A stretch of DNA of 64,000 nt from Litorimonas cladophorae (GTDB lineage Bacteria > Pseudomonadota > Alphaproteobacteria > Caulobacterales > Maricaulaceae), in NCBI RefSeq assembly GCF_014652455.1, contig NZ_BMYV01000002.1, positions 186,001 to 250,000 on the forward strand, in the 5' to 3' direction. The position numbers and the translations under genes were made by a program. The notes under the pieces were generated by a model. That model saw nothing but the letters and a program-made list of their open reading frames with translations, was not told the origin of the DNA and ran no database searches. Positions 63,721 through 64,000 of the stretch are shown here, one piece after another. Positions within the stretch are counted from its first letter, which is position 1, and the number at the start of each line of letters is the position of its first letter.

Positions 63721-64000
63721 ATGATCAGGTGTGTTCAGCTTCTTTTGACGCTCGGTATCGTTTTCGGCATGAGTTCGGAGGCTTTTGCCGCCGACGCGCT
63801 GACGATCAGATCCCAACTCTCTGGCGGAGAATATTCTGTCGCCTATGAAGAGGCCAAAGCTCTGGAGACGGCCGAAGGTTATGGTTTGGCGGCTGAGGCC
63901 CTACTGTCCGAAGTTATATTAGGTCGCGCCGAAAAAAATAAGAAGCAATCTAAACGCGCGCGAGCCTATGCGGAAGCGGCGCTTGAGTTGGATCCGACGA
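63721..64000 (+). CDS. N-terminal part of a secreted protein, TPR-like (3' end outside window)
   Basis: The frame is open from an ATG at 63721 to the window's end: 93 codons. It starts with a signal peptide (LLLTLGIVFGMSSEAFA, cut near residue 24). The mature part begins ADALTIRSQLSGGEYSVAYEEA and is helical, with TPR-like pattern (AYEEAKALETAEGYGLAAEALLSE and YAEAALELDPT). The protein is probably periplasmic. It may be co-directional with lysK but is 80 bases away with its own palindrome. No ribosome-binding site is clear because the palindrome occupies the region. Confidence 0.6.
   Translation, partial: MIRCVQLLLTLGIVFGMSSEAFAADALTIRSQLSGGEYSVAYEEAKALETAEGYGLAAEALLSEVILGRAEKNKKQSKRARAYAEAALELDPT

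Overview
The window looks like chromosomal DNA of a marine-type alphaproteobacterium, most likely from the Hyphomonadaceae/Maricaulales neighbourhood (inferred from gene content only). The pointers are a class I (archaeal-type) lysyl-tRNA synthetase, the alphaproteobacterial J-domain/CobS/CobT neighbourhood, a DUF6481-like charged protein, an RpoH promoter of the alphaproteobacterial CTTG-N17-CCTATTT type, and many short lipoproteins and outer-membrane proteins. Coding density is high. I see no transposase, phage gene, CRISPR array or rRNA. There is one tRNA, tRNA-Leu(CAA).

Layout. 1-3082: the end of a LysR regulator, ubiE, a DUF6481-like gene, then about 1.1 kb without a convincing protein gene that holds two tandem sRNA-like units. 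3083-9678: cobT, cobS and a J-domain gene on the minus strand, interrupted by a plus-strand cPLA2/patatin-like lipoprotein, then bolA. 9782-18420: eight tightly packed plus-strand genes that look like an uncharacterised envelope machine. They encode a MORN-like lipoprotein, a secreted protein, two paralogous single-TM VWA proteins with an Asp in the TM, a MotA/TolQ/ExbB-type channel subunit, a two-TM protein, a membrane-anchored FGE-fold protein lacking the catalytic cysteines, and a disordered secreted protein. 18467-29241 (mostly minus): glsB-like, acnA, yciB, an AGCS transporter, mtgA, PPK2 and an ECF sigma/DUF6249 group, with one plus-strand aminotransferase. 29358-37299: YceI, a TadG-like protein, TetR/alkB, an ABC-F ATPase, murI, a YqaA-like protein and tRNA-Leu.

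37554-44801: amino-acid catabolism. The arginine succinyltransferase genes astA, astB and astD have an M20/CPG2-like peptidase where astE would be expected. An Lrp regulator follows, divergent from a methionine gamma-lyase, with a 23-bp palindrome in between. 44806-64000: an rRNA methyltransferase, a DUF481 porin-like protein, gyrB, a thioesterase, a ketopantoate reductase, a heat-shock Hsp20 gene with an RpoH promoter and a ROSE-like RNA thermometer, a lipoprotein of methyltransferase fold, an SCP2 protein, an alpha/beta hydrolase, a GT4 glycosyltransferase, nrdA with two NrdR boxes, two surface proteins, lysK and the start of a secreted protein.

The best candidate for an undescribed system is the 9.8-18.4 kb operon. 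Its two core elements, a four-helix MotA/ExbB-type channel and TM-Asp partners, are those of ion-driven envelope motors (MotAB, ExbBD, TolQR, Zorya), but here the periplasmic effector domain is VWA. The other strong leads are the tandem sRNA units, an ECF sigma gene without a canonical start codon, and the Hsp20 thermometer.
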